From an uncultured Eubacteriales bacterium (lineage in GTDB: Bacteria; Bacillota; Clostridia; Christensenellales; CAG-314), in assembly GCA_900546875.1 (NCBI GenBank), contig URET01000010.1, positions 1-41,135 on the forward strand: 41,135 nt of DNA, in the 5' to 3' direction. The notes below the pieces were generated by a model that was not told the origin of the DNA, ran no database searches, and worked only from the letters and a program-made list of their open reading frames with translations. Below, piece by piece: positions 16,966-26,192 of this stretch (position 1 is its first letter; every line of letters starts with the position of its first letter). Position numbers and translations under genes: made by a program.

Positions 16966-18204
16966 TTAGGTGGTTGATGCCCTTATTGCGTCCGCCATGA
17001 CTTTAAGTTTTGCCTGAAGATTTTCAAGCGTAACCGTCTTAGCCACGACTTCCTGACCAAAGGAATCAAGTGCCGCCCAGAATCCGCCGGGAACGGCTAC
17101 CTGAGCTGTTGCAAATTCAGCCTGCTGCGCAAGCGCGGCAAGAGCAATATTTGCCTGCACTGCTTCCGAAGCAGCAACCTTGATATTGGAAGGACCTATC
17201 TGCATGTCCTCGAAACGCTTTGTCTGCATAGCCTCGCTTGAAAGGAAAGCAGCGAGTCTGTGTGCATCGGCAAGGTGATCGGAGGTAGGATTCACACCTT
17301 AGAGCTTGCAGCCGGCAAATGAACCCATCTGATATGTCTGACCATCCACCGTGAAGGTAGGAAGCTTGCAGGCGGCATAGTTTTCACCGAGTAAATTCTG
17401 TACATTCTCTGCATTCCATGTTCCCGAAACGGCAGCCCCGAAGGTCCCGTCGCCCAGAGCGGCGGTTATACTGTTATCATCGCCGTTGAGGAAGGCTGCG
17501 GAATTGGCAAGAGCTATCATCGCCTTACCGGCTATAACACCCTTGACCTCGTCGTCAAAGTCGCACAATACTTCGGATACGGATCCGTCGGAAGCATAGG
17601 TGACATTGTAGCTTGCACCGGCGCCGAAGAAGAAACCGGCTTCATACCAGGAGTTATCAAGGTCGAATATAAACTTTGCTCCCGCTGCGGTACAATCGGC
17701 AAGTATACCCTCTATGGAACCGGGATTGCTTACCTTGGATTTGTCATAATAAAGGAAATAGCCGTTGTCATCGGAATAAGGATATGCGTAAACCTTACCG
17801 TCAAATGTGGCAGCCTCAACAGAGCTCGCTGAATTGTTCGCCTGTATGTCGGCAAGATACGTTCCGCCTACCTGTGCAAGCGCTCCCGCACGGTGAAGCA
17901 CAAGAAGCTGATCGTTTGCAAACGCATATACATCCGCACCCTGACTTACGTCGGTAGTGATAGTTCCGGCAGCATCGGCCTCAGACACGATATTATATGT
18001 AATGGTATAATTCTTGTCCGTATACTCCTTTTTGAAGGCCTCGATCATTTCTTCTGCCATTTTCTGCTGCTGAGCAGGTCCCCAGAGCACAAGTTCGACA
18101 TTTTCTTTTTCCTCCGGATTATCCGGATCGCAAGCTGCAAATACTATGCAGGCTGTAAGCACCAATACTAAGATCAGCGCTATTTTGAGCAGATTTTTCT
18201 TCAT
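16966..18204 (-). pseudogene. malE: Maltodextrin-binding lipoprotein MalE, interrupted by an in-frame TAA
   Basis: The reading frame encodes about 411 residues of an extracellular solute-binding protein, but residue 302 is a TAA stop (17299-17301). Part 1 (301 residues) has a lipoprotein signal ending at Cys25 (Cys19 is an alternative) and the family fold up to MGSFAGCKL. Part 2 (110 residues, from GVNPTSDHLADAHRLAAFL) continues in the same frame with no lost or gained base. In homologues this position is usually an aromatic or hydrophobic residue (KLYGV-type), so one substitution of a Tyr codon explains it. AGGAGG precedes the start. Either the gene is recently inactivated or the base is a sequencing error; intact permeases around it favour the latter or a very recent event. 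Confidence 0.85.
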
Positions 18205-18276
18205 TTTTTATCCTCCTGATAAAAATTTTAGTTTCAAGATCAGCATCGTACATCTATCACAATTCAGTTACCTTTT

Positions 18277-20103
18277 TTATTCGACCGTTATAACCGAATT
18301 GCGTCCTTCGTCAGGCAAAAAAGCCGTAACACCGTGCGCTTCAACAGATACCTCTCCTTCAGCACGGTACAGTCCTTCGGGATCAGCTTGTCTTATGTCT
18401 GCCAGAACCGTCCCCCGACCGGTAAATTTTATCTTCACAGGCCGGTCCGTGTTGTTCACACAGTACAGGTGCTCTCCGACATAATAAACTGCAGTCCCGT
18501 CGGGAGATCCGATCCTTTTACAAACCTCCCTCGGATCCGCTGTCAGATCCTCATAGGCTTTGTTTCCTTTCCGCAACGCGATAAGTCCTTTGTAATAGCT
18601 GACTGTCTGATCAAAAAGCTCTCTTCTTTTCCAGTCAAGTTTATTGACTGCATCTGAGGAACGGTAACTGTTCCCGTCCATATACTTTGTTCGGCAAAAT
18701 TCTTCTCCCGCCTGTATAAGCGGGATCCCGTATCCCGACATCAGCATGAATGCCGCCATACGCTGAGCCCTCTCGACGTCGAAACCCTTCTCTGTCACGG
18801 CGGATATGTGATCATACAATGTATAATCGTCATGACATGCGCAATACAGTATCTGCTGACACGCCTTTTTGACTTCCACACTGTCGGCATCTCCGTCTAT
18901 GCCCCTTGTTCCGCCCAATATGCCGCTCATTGCCTTCTCAAGCGACGACAGTTCTCCTTCCACATACCCTTTCCTGAGACCGCCGTAATGCCTGCCTCTT
19001 ATTCCGTCCCGCGCAAAACCGTTGAATATCGCAATCCTTTCGGACAGCTCCCTGATATGCCCGACATCCGCCCCCGCTATGCCCTTAGGCGGAGCACAGT
19101 ACCACGGCTCTCCGTACATCAGTATTTTCTTTCCCCTGCCGTCGGGAAACGCATCGTCCAGCGCCTTCCTTATGCCGTTTATGGTGTCAACGTCGTGAAG
19201 CCCCATAAGATCAAACCTGAAACCGTCTGCATGGTATTCCTTAGCAAGATGCAATACACTGTCCGTCATCAGCCTGCGAAACATCTTCCTTTCACTTGCC
19301 GTTTCGTTGCCACAGCCTGACCCGTTGCACAATTTCCCGTTTTCATCCCGTCTGTAGTAATACCCCGGAGCACAGTTTTCCAGCGCTCCGCCTTCAACAG
19401 TATACGTATGATTATACACCACGTCAAATATCACGCCGATACCTGCACCGTGAAGCGTTTTTACAAGCTGTTTCAATTCCCTTACCCTTGACATCGCATC
19501 ATCGGGATCGGATGAATAGCTTCCCTCCGGTGAAAAATATAAAACCGGATCGTAGCCCCAATTATACTGCCTCCCGTCCCTCTCATCGGGAACGGCAAAA
19601 TCCAGCACCGGCAACAAGTGCACATACGTAACGCCGAGCTCCGCTATGTAATCCACCAACGCGCTCTTCCCTCCGGGCGTCACGACCCCCGTCCTGAACG
19701 CACTGTATTTTCCCGCGTCTTTCAGCCCGAGATAAGGATCGGAGGAAAAATCCCTCACATGCAATTCCCATATCACAGGAGAACAAGCTTCAAACTCGTC
19801 TTCATCCCATCCTTCGGGATCTGTCTGACTCATATCAAGTATAGCGCCATGCGCAGCGTTCGCATCGGTGCTGAGCGCATAGGGATCGACAGTATCTCTG
19901 CCGTCAATTTCATATAAGTAGTATTTTCCGTCCAGATCTCCTTCGCATTCCGCGCTCCATATGCCTTCGCCGCTTTTCGTGAGCCTCTCCTTCCTTAAAA
20001 GCGCACCGCCCCCGGAATCATATATCTTCACGCTCACTTCACGCGCATAAGGAGCAAACACCGAAAAAAAAGTCCTCCCGGAACTCCATCGCGCTCCTAA
20101 CAT
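18277..20103 (-). CDS. pulA: Type I pullulanase (debranching, GH13_14), cytoplasmic
   Basis: This 608-residue enzyme hydrolyses alpha-1,6 branches of imported dextrins. An N-terminal CBM48-like beta domain (about 1-100) is followed by the GH13 barrel. The pullulanase hallmark YNWGYDP is at 180-186, DVVYNHT at 227-233, nucleophile Asp298 in GFRFDLMG, acid/base Glu332 in GEPW and the third Asp in CHDDYTLYDH (423-432). There is no signal peptide, so it works inside the cell. It is the first gene of the long minus-strand glucan operon, with a consensus promoter about 160 bases upstream. The leader includes a small hairpin GGAGC/GCTCC. AGGAAAAG precedes the ATG. Confidence 0.94.
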   Translation of the reverse strand: MLGARWSSGRTFFSVFAPYAREVSVKIYDSGGGALLRKERLTKSGEGIWSAECEGDLDGKYYLYEIDGRDTVDPYALSTDANAAHGAILDMSQTDPEGWDEDEFEACSPVIWELHVRDFSSDPYLGLKDAGKYSAFRTGVVTPGGKSALVDYIAELGVTYVHLLPVLDFAVPDERDGRQYNWGYDPVLYFSPEGSYSSDPDDAMSRVRELKQLVKTLHGAGIGVIFDVVYNHTYTVEGGALENCAPGYYYRRDENGKLCNGSGCGNETASERKMFRRLMTDSVLHLAKEYHADGFRFDLMGLHDVDTINGIRKALDDAFPDGRGKKILMYGEPWYCAPPKGIAGADVGHIRELSERIAIFNGFARDGIRGRHYGGLRKGYVEGELSSLEKAMSGILGGTRGIDGDADSVEVKKACQQILYCACHDDYTLYDHISAVTEKGFDVERAQRMAAFMLMSGYGIPLIQAGEEFCRTKYMDGNSYRSSDAVNKLDWKRRELFDQTVSYYKGLIALRKGNKAYEDLTADPREVCKRIGSPDGTAVYYVGEHLYCVNNTDRPVKIKFTGRGTVLADIRQADPEGLYRAEGEVSVEAHGVTAFLPDEGRNSVITVE

Positions 20104-20229
20104 TATGTCTTTTCCTGCTTATGATTTTATCGTCAAAGGAGCCCCGCTCCCTGCAAATTCTGAATGATGTCCTTATGTTTTGTGTCCGATAATTTCAATG
20201 CAAAATATTTATAATGAAAAACGAAAAAA

Positions 20230-20258
20230 TTTCGTAATAATCTAAACTCTTTTCGCAA
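20230..20258. promoter_or_regulatory. Operator half-sites downstream of the pulA promoter
   Basis: TTTCGTAA at 20230-20237 and TTTCGCAA at 20251-20258 match one arm of the palindrome found in front of the regulator gene. They lie just after the -10 box of the glucan operon, where a bound repressor would block transcription. The left-hand arms are degenerate. Confidence 0.5.
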
Positions 20259-20260
20259 TA

Positions 20261-20288
20261 ATTATAACATATCTGTAAGATTTGTCAA
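20261..20288 (-). promoter_or_regulatory. Consensus promoter of the glucan (pulA-malQ) operon
   Basis: On the minus strand TTGACA (20288-20283) and TATAAT (20266-20261) are perfect consensus hexamers, 16 bases apart. A strong core promoter directly upstream of TTACGAAA/TTGCGAAA half-sites fits control by repression. Confidence 0.85.
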
Positions 20289-20371
20289 GGATATTTAAGA
20301 ATCTTTTTCAGCTTCCCCAAACTTCACTTTTTTATTTTTTGACCCTATTTTTGAAATTTCTTTTTTTATCC

Positions 20372-20401
20372 TTGACTACCATACGTTTTTTATGGTATAG
20401 T
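20372..20401 (+). promoter_or_regulatory. Promoter of the LacI-family regulator gene
   Basis: TTGACT (20372-20377) and TATAGT (20396-20401) are 18 bases apart, ahead of the palindromic operator and the regulator start at 20484. Confidence 0.65.
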
Positions 20402-20432
20402 TATTCCAAATTTACGAAACATATATAGTGAT

Positions 20433-20450
20433 TTACGAAACTTTTCGTAA
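20433..20450. promoter_or_regulatory. Palindromic operator for the LacI-family regulator
   Basis: TTACGAAA-CT-TTTCGTAA is a perfect palindrome with 8-base arms. An extra half-site TTACGAAA lies at 20412-20419. It is downstream of the regulator's own promoter, so autorepression is expected. Confidence 0.75.
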
Positions 20451-20483
20451 TATCATAAAAAGTTTCGGAAAGAGGATGCCAAC

Positions 20484-21488
20484 ATGACGATAAAACAAAT
20501 AGCTCAGGATCTGAATTTATCTGCGGGAACCGTTTCGAAGGCGCTGAACGACGCGCCGGATATTTCAGAGACGACAAAAACCATAGTTTGCGAATACGCA
20601 AAAAAAACCGGTTACCGCAACAACAAAGCCAAAGGAAACAGAATTGCGTTGCTTTATCAATTCATGCAGGCAAAATATCAGAACCAATTGTTTTTCAGCG
20701 TGACCACAGCATTCAATATAGCAGCGTCAGATTCCAGATTCGAAATAGTTACGGACATCCTCGCCAACAAGGATGAAAAATTCGACATAAACGATTATAT
20801 GGAAAATCACCGGTTTTCCGGAGCTTTTGTATTAGGAGTAAATTTTGACAGTCCCATATATCCTCAGCTCAAGAATGCGAAATTTCCGTTGGTGCTGCTG
20901 GACATGTACATTCCCTCCAACACTCTGCTCAGCTCTGTCGGGAGCGAGAGCATAGCCGCGATAAGGTCTGCGGTAGACTATCTTCGGGAGATGGGACACA
21001 GTAAGATAGGATTTCTGGCGGGAGAACAGCAGTCGTTTGTTGCGTCCGAGAGATTTGCGGCGTATATACTTGCACTATCTTCCGCCGGAATAAAATTTGT
21101 AAGCGATTATGTATGTTTCGGTGATTTTACCAAGGAATGCGGAGTACGAGCAGCCCGGCATTTCGAAAAAACAGATGTGTCGGCGGTCATATGCGCTTCC
21201 GACATGATGGCGATAGGTCTTATAGACGGATTGAAAGAAGACGGAATAGATGTTCCCGACGATATATCAGTTATAGGGTTTGATGACCTTGAACTGCTCA
21301 GATACACCAATTACGATCTTACCACGATCCGTCAGGATTTTATAAAACTCGGCGAAACGGCCTTCCTTCAGCTTCGCGACCTCATCAAAGGCAAGTCTGC
21401 GCAAAGAATAATCCTCCCCTGCACGCTGATAAAGCGCGGCTCCGTAAGAAATCTGAATACGACAAAACCGGAATTTTCCGAAGAATAA
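20484..21488 (+). CDS. LacI-family transcriptional regulator of the glucan operon
   Basis: This 334-residue DNA-binding protein starts MTIKQIAQDLNLSAGTVSKAL, the LacI helix-turn-helix (residues 1-25) with hinge to about 55. A periplasmic-binding-protein-like effector domain follows (about 57-325), including ICASDMMAIGLIDGLKEDG and VIGFDDLE, typical of the family. It is transcribed divergently from pulA, and the shared gap holds palindromes suited to a LacI-type dimer. It most likely represses the glucan operon until a maltodextrin or maltose is bound; the effector is inferred from context. AGAGG precedes the start. Confidence 0.92.
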   Translation: MTIKQIAQDLNLSAGTVSKALNDAPDISETTKTIVCEYAKKTGYRNNKAKGNRIALLYQFMQAKYQNQLFFSVTTAFNIAASDSRFEIVTDILANKDEKFDINDYMENHRFSGAFVLGVNFDSPIYPQLKNAKFPLVLLDMYIPSNTLLSSVGSESIAAIRSAVDYLREMGHSKIGFLAGEQQSFVASERFAAYILALSSAGIKFVSDYVCFGDFTKECGVRAARHFEKTDVSAVICASDMMAIGLIDGLKEDGIDVPDDISVIGFDDLELLRYTNYDLTTIRQDFIKLGETAFLQLRDLIKGKSAQRIILPCTLIKRGSVRNLNTTKPEFSEE

Positions 21489-21524
21489 AACAGAAAAATT
21501 TAATCCACTGCCTGCACCGGAAAA

Positions 21525-21710
21525 GGGTATACTATACCCCGGGAAAGTGTGCGAGTATAAAACTAAGAAATTTTTATCCTTTGTATATGCCGGAAACAGG
21601 TATACTACACCGGTAAAGCACGGAAATATAAAGCTCGGACAATTCTGTCCTCTGCTACAAAAAAAACGGGTATACCGCACCCGGAAAGCACGGAAATATA
21701 AAACTAAAGG
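21525..21710. repeat. Three imperfect ~43-bp direct repeats between lacI-type gene and add
   Basis: Units at 21525-21567, 21599-21639 and 21668-21710 share GGTATAC(Y), then CCGG-AAAGCACGGAAATATAAA; units 2 and 3 are closest. The period is about 70 bases. They lie between two convergent genes and encode nothing I can support. Confidence 0.7.
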
Positions 21711-21723
21711 AAATTCTATATTA

Positions 21724-22791
21724 TCAGTCTGCGGGGGGCATACATCTGTTTATTTCGGAAACAAGCTCGGATTTTTCCTGCAGAGGGAGAAAGGCGGCGT
21801 TTGCCGAATTGAGCAGTAATTTTTTTATATCTTTTTGTTTCAAAGAAAAAGCTTTTGAGATCTTATTGAGTTCTTTTCGCACGTCAGTATCCGAAACGCT
21901 CATATTGTCGGAATTGACGGTCACGGCAACGCCTGCGCGGATCAGGTCAGGCAGAGGCATAGAAGATATTTCGTGATACACTCCGGTATTCAGGTTGCTG
22001 GTCGGACAGATTTCAAGCGGAATATTCTTTGCCGCAAGCATTTTGACGAGTTCAGGGTCTTCGACGGCTCTGATCCCGTGTCCGATGCGTGAAGCTCCCA
22101 TTCTTACAGCGCTTTCAACACTGCCTGCACCGGCGGCTTCACCGGCGTGGATAGTAAAGGGCAGGCCTTCGGCAGAGGCAAAGGCGAAAAGATGTTCAAA
22201 CAAACTGTTCGGGAAGGCTTTTTCGTTGCCTGCGAGGTCGCACGCGCATACGCCTTTATTCAGATACTTTTCGGCAAGCTCAAGGGTGGTGAAGTTTGCT
22301 TTTTCGTTTGAAGGATCTCTCATGCAACATAATATAAGACGGGCTTTTATCTGTGAAGATGCGAGTCCGGAAATTGCTGCTTCCACTGCCTCCTCCTGCG
22401 AAAGACCGTCATGGCAGTGTTTTTGAGGTGCAAAACGTATTTCAGCGTAAATACATCCGACAGTTCTAAGTTCGTCGCAAAGCTTACGCACGGCAAAACT
22501 TATACACTCGCTTTTCTGCAAAAGCGACACCGGCAAGGTAAAACAATCCAGGTAAGACTCAAGGCTGCCGCACGTTTGCGGACATACCAGGGAACTCTTA
22601 AGTGCTTTATCGTCGTCGGGGATCTTTATCCCCGCCATTTCGGAAAGTATCCTTGCACTCCCCGCCGAAACAGATCCGTCAAGGTGCAGGTGCAGTTCTA
22701 TAAGACAATTTTCCTTCACCTCGTATCCGTCTTCCCGGACGAATTGTTCACAATTAGCTTTCATAAAAGGAATTTTATCATAGTTTTCCAT
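21724..22791 (-). CDS. add: Adenosine deaminase
   Basis: This 355-residue metal-dependent hydrolase converts adenosine to inosine in purine salvage. The zinc-binding motif HLHLDGS is at 34-40, the catalytic HAGE at 215-218, RIGHG at 235-239, ICPTSN at 261-266 and the second metal motif NSDNMSVSDT at 293-302. The form SDN rather than SDDP is common among bacterial members. The start codon lies only four bases after the PilT-like gene, so the two are probably co-transcribed. Their pairing has no evident functional meaning. Confidence 0.93.
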   Translation of the reverse strand: MENYDKIPFMKANCEQFVREDGYEVKENCLIELHLHLDGSVSAGSARILSEMAGIKIPDDDKALKSSLVCPQTCGSLESYLDCFTLPVSLLQKSECISFAVRKLCDELRTVGCIYAEIRFAPQKHCHDGLSQEEAVEAAISGLASSQIKARLILCCMRDPSNEKANFTTLELAEKYLNKGVCACDLAGNEKAFPNSLFEHLFAFASAEGLPFTIHAGEAAGAGSVESAVRMGASRIGHGIRAVEDPELVKMLAAKNIPLEICPTSNLNTGVYHEISSMPLPDLIRAGVAVTVNSDNMSVSDTDVRKELNKISKAFSLKQKDIKKLLLNSANAAFLPLQEKSELVSEINRCMPPAD

Positions 22792-22795
22792 TTTA

Positions 22796-23788
22796 TTAGA
22801 ATATAAGTCCTTTATCCCTCAAAGCTTTTTCTGCCTGCTCAAAAGTCTGCATTCCCATACTCGTACTGAGAGCAATCTGCGAAGAAATCATATGCGTCTT
22901 TCCGGTTCGGATAAGATTCTGCATGGCAGGATTGAACAACGCCACTTCCAACGCCAGATAGCGGCGTCTGTTTTGTTTATCGGGGATAAGCCTTTGGGCA
23001 AAAATCGCCTTGAGTACCATAGTCAGCTGACTTCTTACCTGCATTTGCTGATTTTCGGGGAATGAATCTATGAGTCTGTCGACAGTGGTCACCGCACTGC
23101 CGGTATGAAGCGTAGATATAACAAGATGACCTGTTTCGGCGGCTGTAAGGGCAAGTCTGATGGTCTCAAGGTCTCGCATTTCTCCCACGACTATCACGTC
23201 GGGATCCTCCCTCAGTACCGCACGGAGCGCTGTGGAAAAAGCATTGGTATCCTTGCCCACCTGCTTTTGCGATATTATCGATCTCTTGTGCCTGAAACGG
23301 AACTCCACGGGATCTTCTATCGTAACAATATGACAATTCCGTGTGGAATTGATATAATCCACCATAGCTGCCATAGTCGTACTTTTCCCCTGACCTGTGG
23401 CACCCGTAATGAGGATAAGCCCGTTTTCATATTCACACGCCCTTTTTACCGGAGGCGTCAACCCCAGCTCTTCAAAAGAGTATATCCTCCCGCTCAGAAG
23501 ACGCATTGACAACGCACAGTATCCCTGCTGCCGGAAAACGTTCACGCGGAAAAACCTGTCCCCCGCCTCAAGAGAAGTGTCTATTTCTTTTAGAGCGTCG
23601 AGTTCGGCAAATCTTTCCCCAAGCACCTCCTCAGCCAACGACAAAGCAACTTCAGGCGTCAGAACCTCGTCGTCCTTGAACGTATATGACCCGGTTATCC
23701 TGAAAGCAACAGGCACTCCTACCGTTATCAGCACATCAGACGCCGAATTTACGATCGCGGTATCCAATATTTCTTTTAAATCTTTCAT
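22796..23788 (-). CDS. pilT: PilT-like twitching-motility (pilus retraction) ATPase
   Basis: This 330-residue hexameric AAA-type motor would disassemble type IV pili from the cytoplasmic side. An N-terminal PAS-like domain (about 1-100) precedes Walker A GATGQGKST (129-137). The Asp box TIEDPVEF, Walker B DPDVIVVGEMRD and His box TAAETGHLVISTLHT follow, all characteristic of PilT. The length matches the family (about 340-370 residues). No other pilus gene is in the window, so it may serve a locus elsewhere. AGGAAAA precedes the ATG. Confidence 0.92.
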   Translation of the reverse strand: MKDLKEILDTAIVNSASDVLITVGVPVAFRITGSYTFKDDEVLTPEVALSLAEEVLGERFAELDALKEIDTSLEAGDRFFRVNVFRQQGYCALSMRLLSGRIYSFEELGLTPPVKRACEYENGLILITGATGQGKSTTMAAMVDYINSTRNCHIVTIEDPVEFRFRHKRSIISQKQVGKDTNAFSTALRAVLREDPDVIVVGEMRDLETIRLALTAAETGHLVISTLHTGSAVTTVDRLIDSFPENQQMQVRSQLTMVLKAIFAQRLIPDKQNRRRYLALEVALFNPAMQNLIRTGKTHMISSQIALSTSMGMQTFEQAEKALRDKGLIF

Positions 23789-24079
23789 ATTATTTTCCTG
23801 TTTTTGATCTGAGCGAAACCGATAAAAGCTTTCCGAACCTCTGCAGTTCTCCGCATATGTCGCTTTTCCTCACAAAACCTCTTTCCTCGCTTGCACACGC
23901 CTAAACGCCTTGAGTGCCTTTGATTCCTCCGATGATCCGGACCTCCTCTTCGCACACCCGCGCAAACACTACGAATATTTTTCTTGTCGGTACAAAAAAA
24001 TATACCGCTCCCTTTCCCTATCCAGGTTTTCCTTGTAAACCGCACGGCTTGCTGCCGACCGGTTCAAATTTTTATCTTT

Positions 24080-24500
24080 CCCGAAATACTCGGAGCTATG
24101 CACTTTTACCGGAATACTCTGAGCCGTGCTTTTTCTGTAACGATCACTCTGCTCGGAGCCGCGCTTTTTCCCGACGGACTCGGGATCATGCACCTTCCCC
24201 GAGACAGCTCGGACCGCGCTTTTTCTGTAATGATCATTCTGCTCGGAGCCGCGCTTTTTCTGTAACGATCACTCTGCTCGGAGCCGTGCTTTTTCCCGAC
24301 GGACTCGGGATCGTGCACCTTTCCCGAGACGCTCGGACCGCGCTTTTCCCGAAGCACTCGGACCGCGCTTTTCCCGAAGCACTCGGACCGTACTTTTTTC
24401 CGAAGCACTCGGATCGTGCTTTTTCCCGACGGACTCGGGATCGTGCGCCTTTCCCGAAGCGCTCTGAGCCGTGCTTTTTCTGTAACGATCATTCTGCTCT
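24080..24500. repeat. Minisatellite of about 15 degenerate units with an internal dyad
   Basis: Units of about 24-28 bases, with some of 33-35, are strung head to tail. Each has a core like ACTCGGACCGTGCTTTTTCCC. Many contain CCGA-N5-TCGG, a small hairpin (for example CCGAAGCACTCGG). The longer units carry an insert TGTAACGATCACTCTG. The array occupies most of the 806-base gap between pilT and the repeat lipoprotein (23789-24594). Open frames across it on both strands are by-products of the repeats. I see no gene in 23789-24080 either. Confidence 0.85.
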
Positions 24501-24546
24501 GAACGCAACGCGCCATAAAACCCGGATCTTTTACTTAAATACAAAA

Positions 24547-24574
24547 TTACGGCTGTCGCAAACGACAGCCGTAA
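24547..24574 (-). terminator. Terminator after the repeat lipoprotein gene
   Basis: Twelve-base arms TTACGGCTGTCG/CGACAGCCGTAA with a four-base loop lie 21 bases past the stop codon; on the minus strand TTTTG follows. Confidence 0.75.
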
Positions 24575-24594
24575 TATAAATCTCGGTTAAACAA

Positions 24595-25941
24595 TCATTC
24601 GATGGGTTCCAGTATAGCTCTTACTGTCATATTTCTCGTAACGGGAGTATTGAAATCGAAAGGAAGAGTAATGACATTGCCTTCAGCGTCCACGTCTTCC
24701 ATTTCCCATCCGACGATCCTGTAACCTTCAGGGATAATTGCCAAGTCGGCGCCGGGTATTGTTTCGGGATCCACAGCACATCCGTTTTCAGCGACAAACT
24801 GCGCCTGGAACAACTGTCCGTTGATCACAAAGGCTACCTTATAATATACTCCGTAGAGATATTCGGCGTCCGCTCTGACCTTCCACACCTCTCCTGACTT
24901 ATCTATCTCGGAGAATTTCCATCCGACAAAGGTATAATTCTCGATTTCCGGAGCAACGGGATACACTACTGCACTTCCGTAAGGTATAGTGTAAGAATAA
25001 AGAAGTTCACCGTTGAAGCCGTAAAAAGAGTACTCGACATCTCTGCCTTCATATACCGCATATACCTCTACATTCCCCGTAATGAAGCTTAGATCCGCGC
25101 CTGCCCACTCTATAAACACAAAGCCTTCGCGTTCGGGAGCCTCGGGAGCAAGTTCAAGCGCTGAGGAACCGTAAGGCACGCTTATCTGCGCTATGATGTT
25201 CTGACGGTTGTGGTCATAGAAAGTTACCGTGTATTCGACAGGCTTATACTGCGCCGTGAAACGAAGCACTTTCCCGCCTTCTTCTACCGTCTTAAGCCAT
25301 CCGTTGAAGGTATGATCCGCAAGCACGGGAATCTCTACCGTGCTTTCATCAACAGGATCAAGATAATACACGTCTTTGAACACTATCGTTTTGCTTCCGT
25401 CCGCAAACTCTCCTTCACCGGCGTCGAATATGTAGTCCATAGTCTCAAATACGTACATCGCATTCACAACAAGATTGCTCTGAACATTTGTGAAAGGCTT
25501 ATCCCACACAACTATCTGCCCTTCCGGAGGCGTAAGCTCGGGAGCAACCGCATCTTCACCCCTCTTTACAAACTGCGTGGAAACAGTGAGACCATCAGGA
25601 TCCTTGAAGATCACCACGAACGTGTCATACGATATATCCGATATTTCAAATATGGGCTCAACATCCATATTCTCGGTAACATCGATCAAATCGCTGCCCC
25701 ATCCCTTGAAGGTACAAAAAGCCGTGAAGGCCTGCCCGTTTTCATCTATAAGCATCGCATACCCGTCCGGCAGGATAATATCGGCAGCATCACGATGACG
25801 CCTTACGCTTTGCGTCGCATATACAGAACCGTCATAATTCATGAAGTTTACTTCATAATATACAGGTATCACACTGCATCCTGCCGCCAATAACAAAGCT
25901 ATTATTAATAGCAGCGAAAGAATGATTGTTTGTTTCTTCAT
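24595..25941 (-). CDS. Surface lipoprotein with InlB-type (Listeria-Bacteroides) repeats
   Basis: This 448-residue protein starts MKKQTIILSLLLII and has a lipobox LLLAAGC with Cys22 as lipid anchor. The rest consists of about six repeats of 60-70 residues of the pattern V-x-F-x-[DN]-x-[DN]-G…PEGY/F-x-F-x-GW, such as YTVTFYDHNRQN and FVGWKF. This matches the beta-grasp InlB B-repeat family (Flg_new), found in surface proteins that bind other molecules; the ligand is unknown. An in-frame ATG at 25998 lies at the predicted -10 box, and GAGGTG precedes the ATG at 25941, so the shorter form is chosen. It is monocistronic, with its own promoter and terminator. Confidence 0.88.
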   Translation of the reverse strand: MKKQTIILSLLLIIALLLAAGCSVIPVYYEVNFMNYDGSVYATQSVRRHRDAADIILPDGYAMLIDENGQAFTAFCTFKGWGSDLIDVTENMDVEPIFEISDISYDTFVVIFKDPDGLTVSTQFVKRGEDAVAPELTPPEGQIVVWDKPFTNVQSNLVVNAMYVFETMDYIFDAGEGEFADGSKTIVFKDVYYLDPVDESTVEIPVLADHTFNGWLKTVEEGGKVLRFTAQYKPVEYTVTFYDHNRQNIIAQISVPYGSSALELAPEAPEREGFVFIEWAGADLSFITGNVEVYAVYEGRDVEYSFYGFNGELLYSYTIPYGSAVVYPVAPEIENYTFVGWKFSEIDKSGEVWKVRADAEYLYGVYYKVAFVINGQLFQAQFVAENGCAVDPETIPGADLAIIPEGYRIVGWEMEDVDAEGNVITLPFDFNTPVTRNMTVRAILEPIE

Positions 25942-25996
25942 AAGAATCACCTCATAGTTATACTCAAGGAGAGTCCCCCTCATACTGTCTTGTTTC

Positions 25997-26025
25997 ATTG
26001 TACCATATCGAAAACTAAATTACAA
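25997..26025 (-). promoter_or_regulatory. Promoter of the repeat lipoprotein gene
   Basis: On the minus strand TTGTAA (26025-26020) and TACAAT (26002-25997) are 17 bases apart, about 55 bases before the ATG. The rest of the gap up to 26190 shows nothing else I can support. Confidence 0.65.
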
Positions 26026-26192
26026 GTATTTTATCAGAAATTTTTGATTGTTTTTTTCATTTTCCCTTCAGCTTTCCTTTTTTATTTGTTTCGCGGATAC
26101 AACGTTTTCAGCCCCATCTCAGGTAACGTTATCTTTTCTGAACAACCGCCTTAAATACGCCTGCCGCTAACACCGGAGCTCTCGTTACCGAA

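Noticed and set aside
17299..17301. Programmed readthrough of the malE TAA
   Set aside because: TAA is used as an ordinary stop elsewhere in the window and no readthrough signal is visible; a point mutation or error is simpler.
24080..24500. CRISPR array
   Set aside because: Units are imperfect and contiguous with no unique spacers of constant length, and no cas genes are nearby.
24106..24516. Long open frames on both strands across the 24-kb array (136 and 221 residues)
   Set aside because: They follow the repeat period, have low-complexity Arg/Ser/Phe-rich products and no ribosome site.
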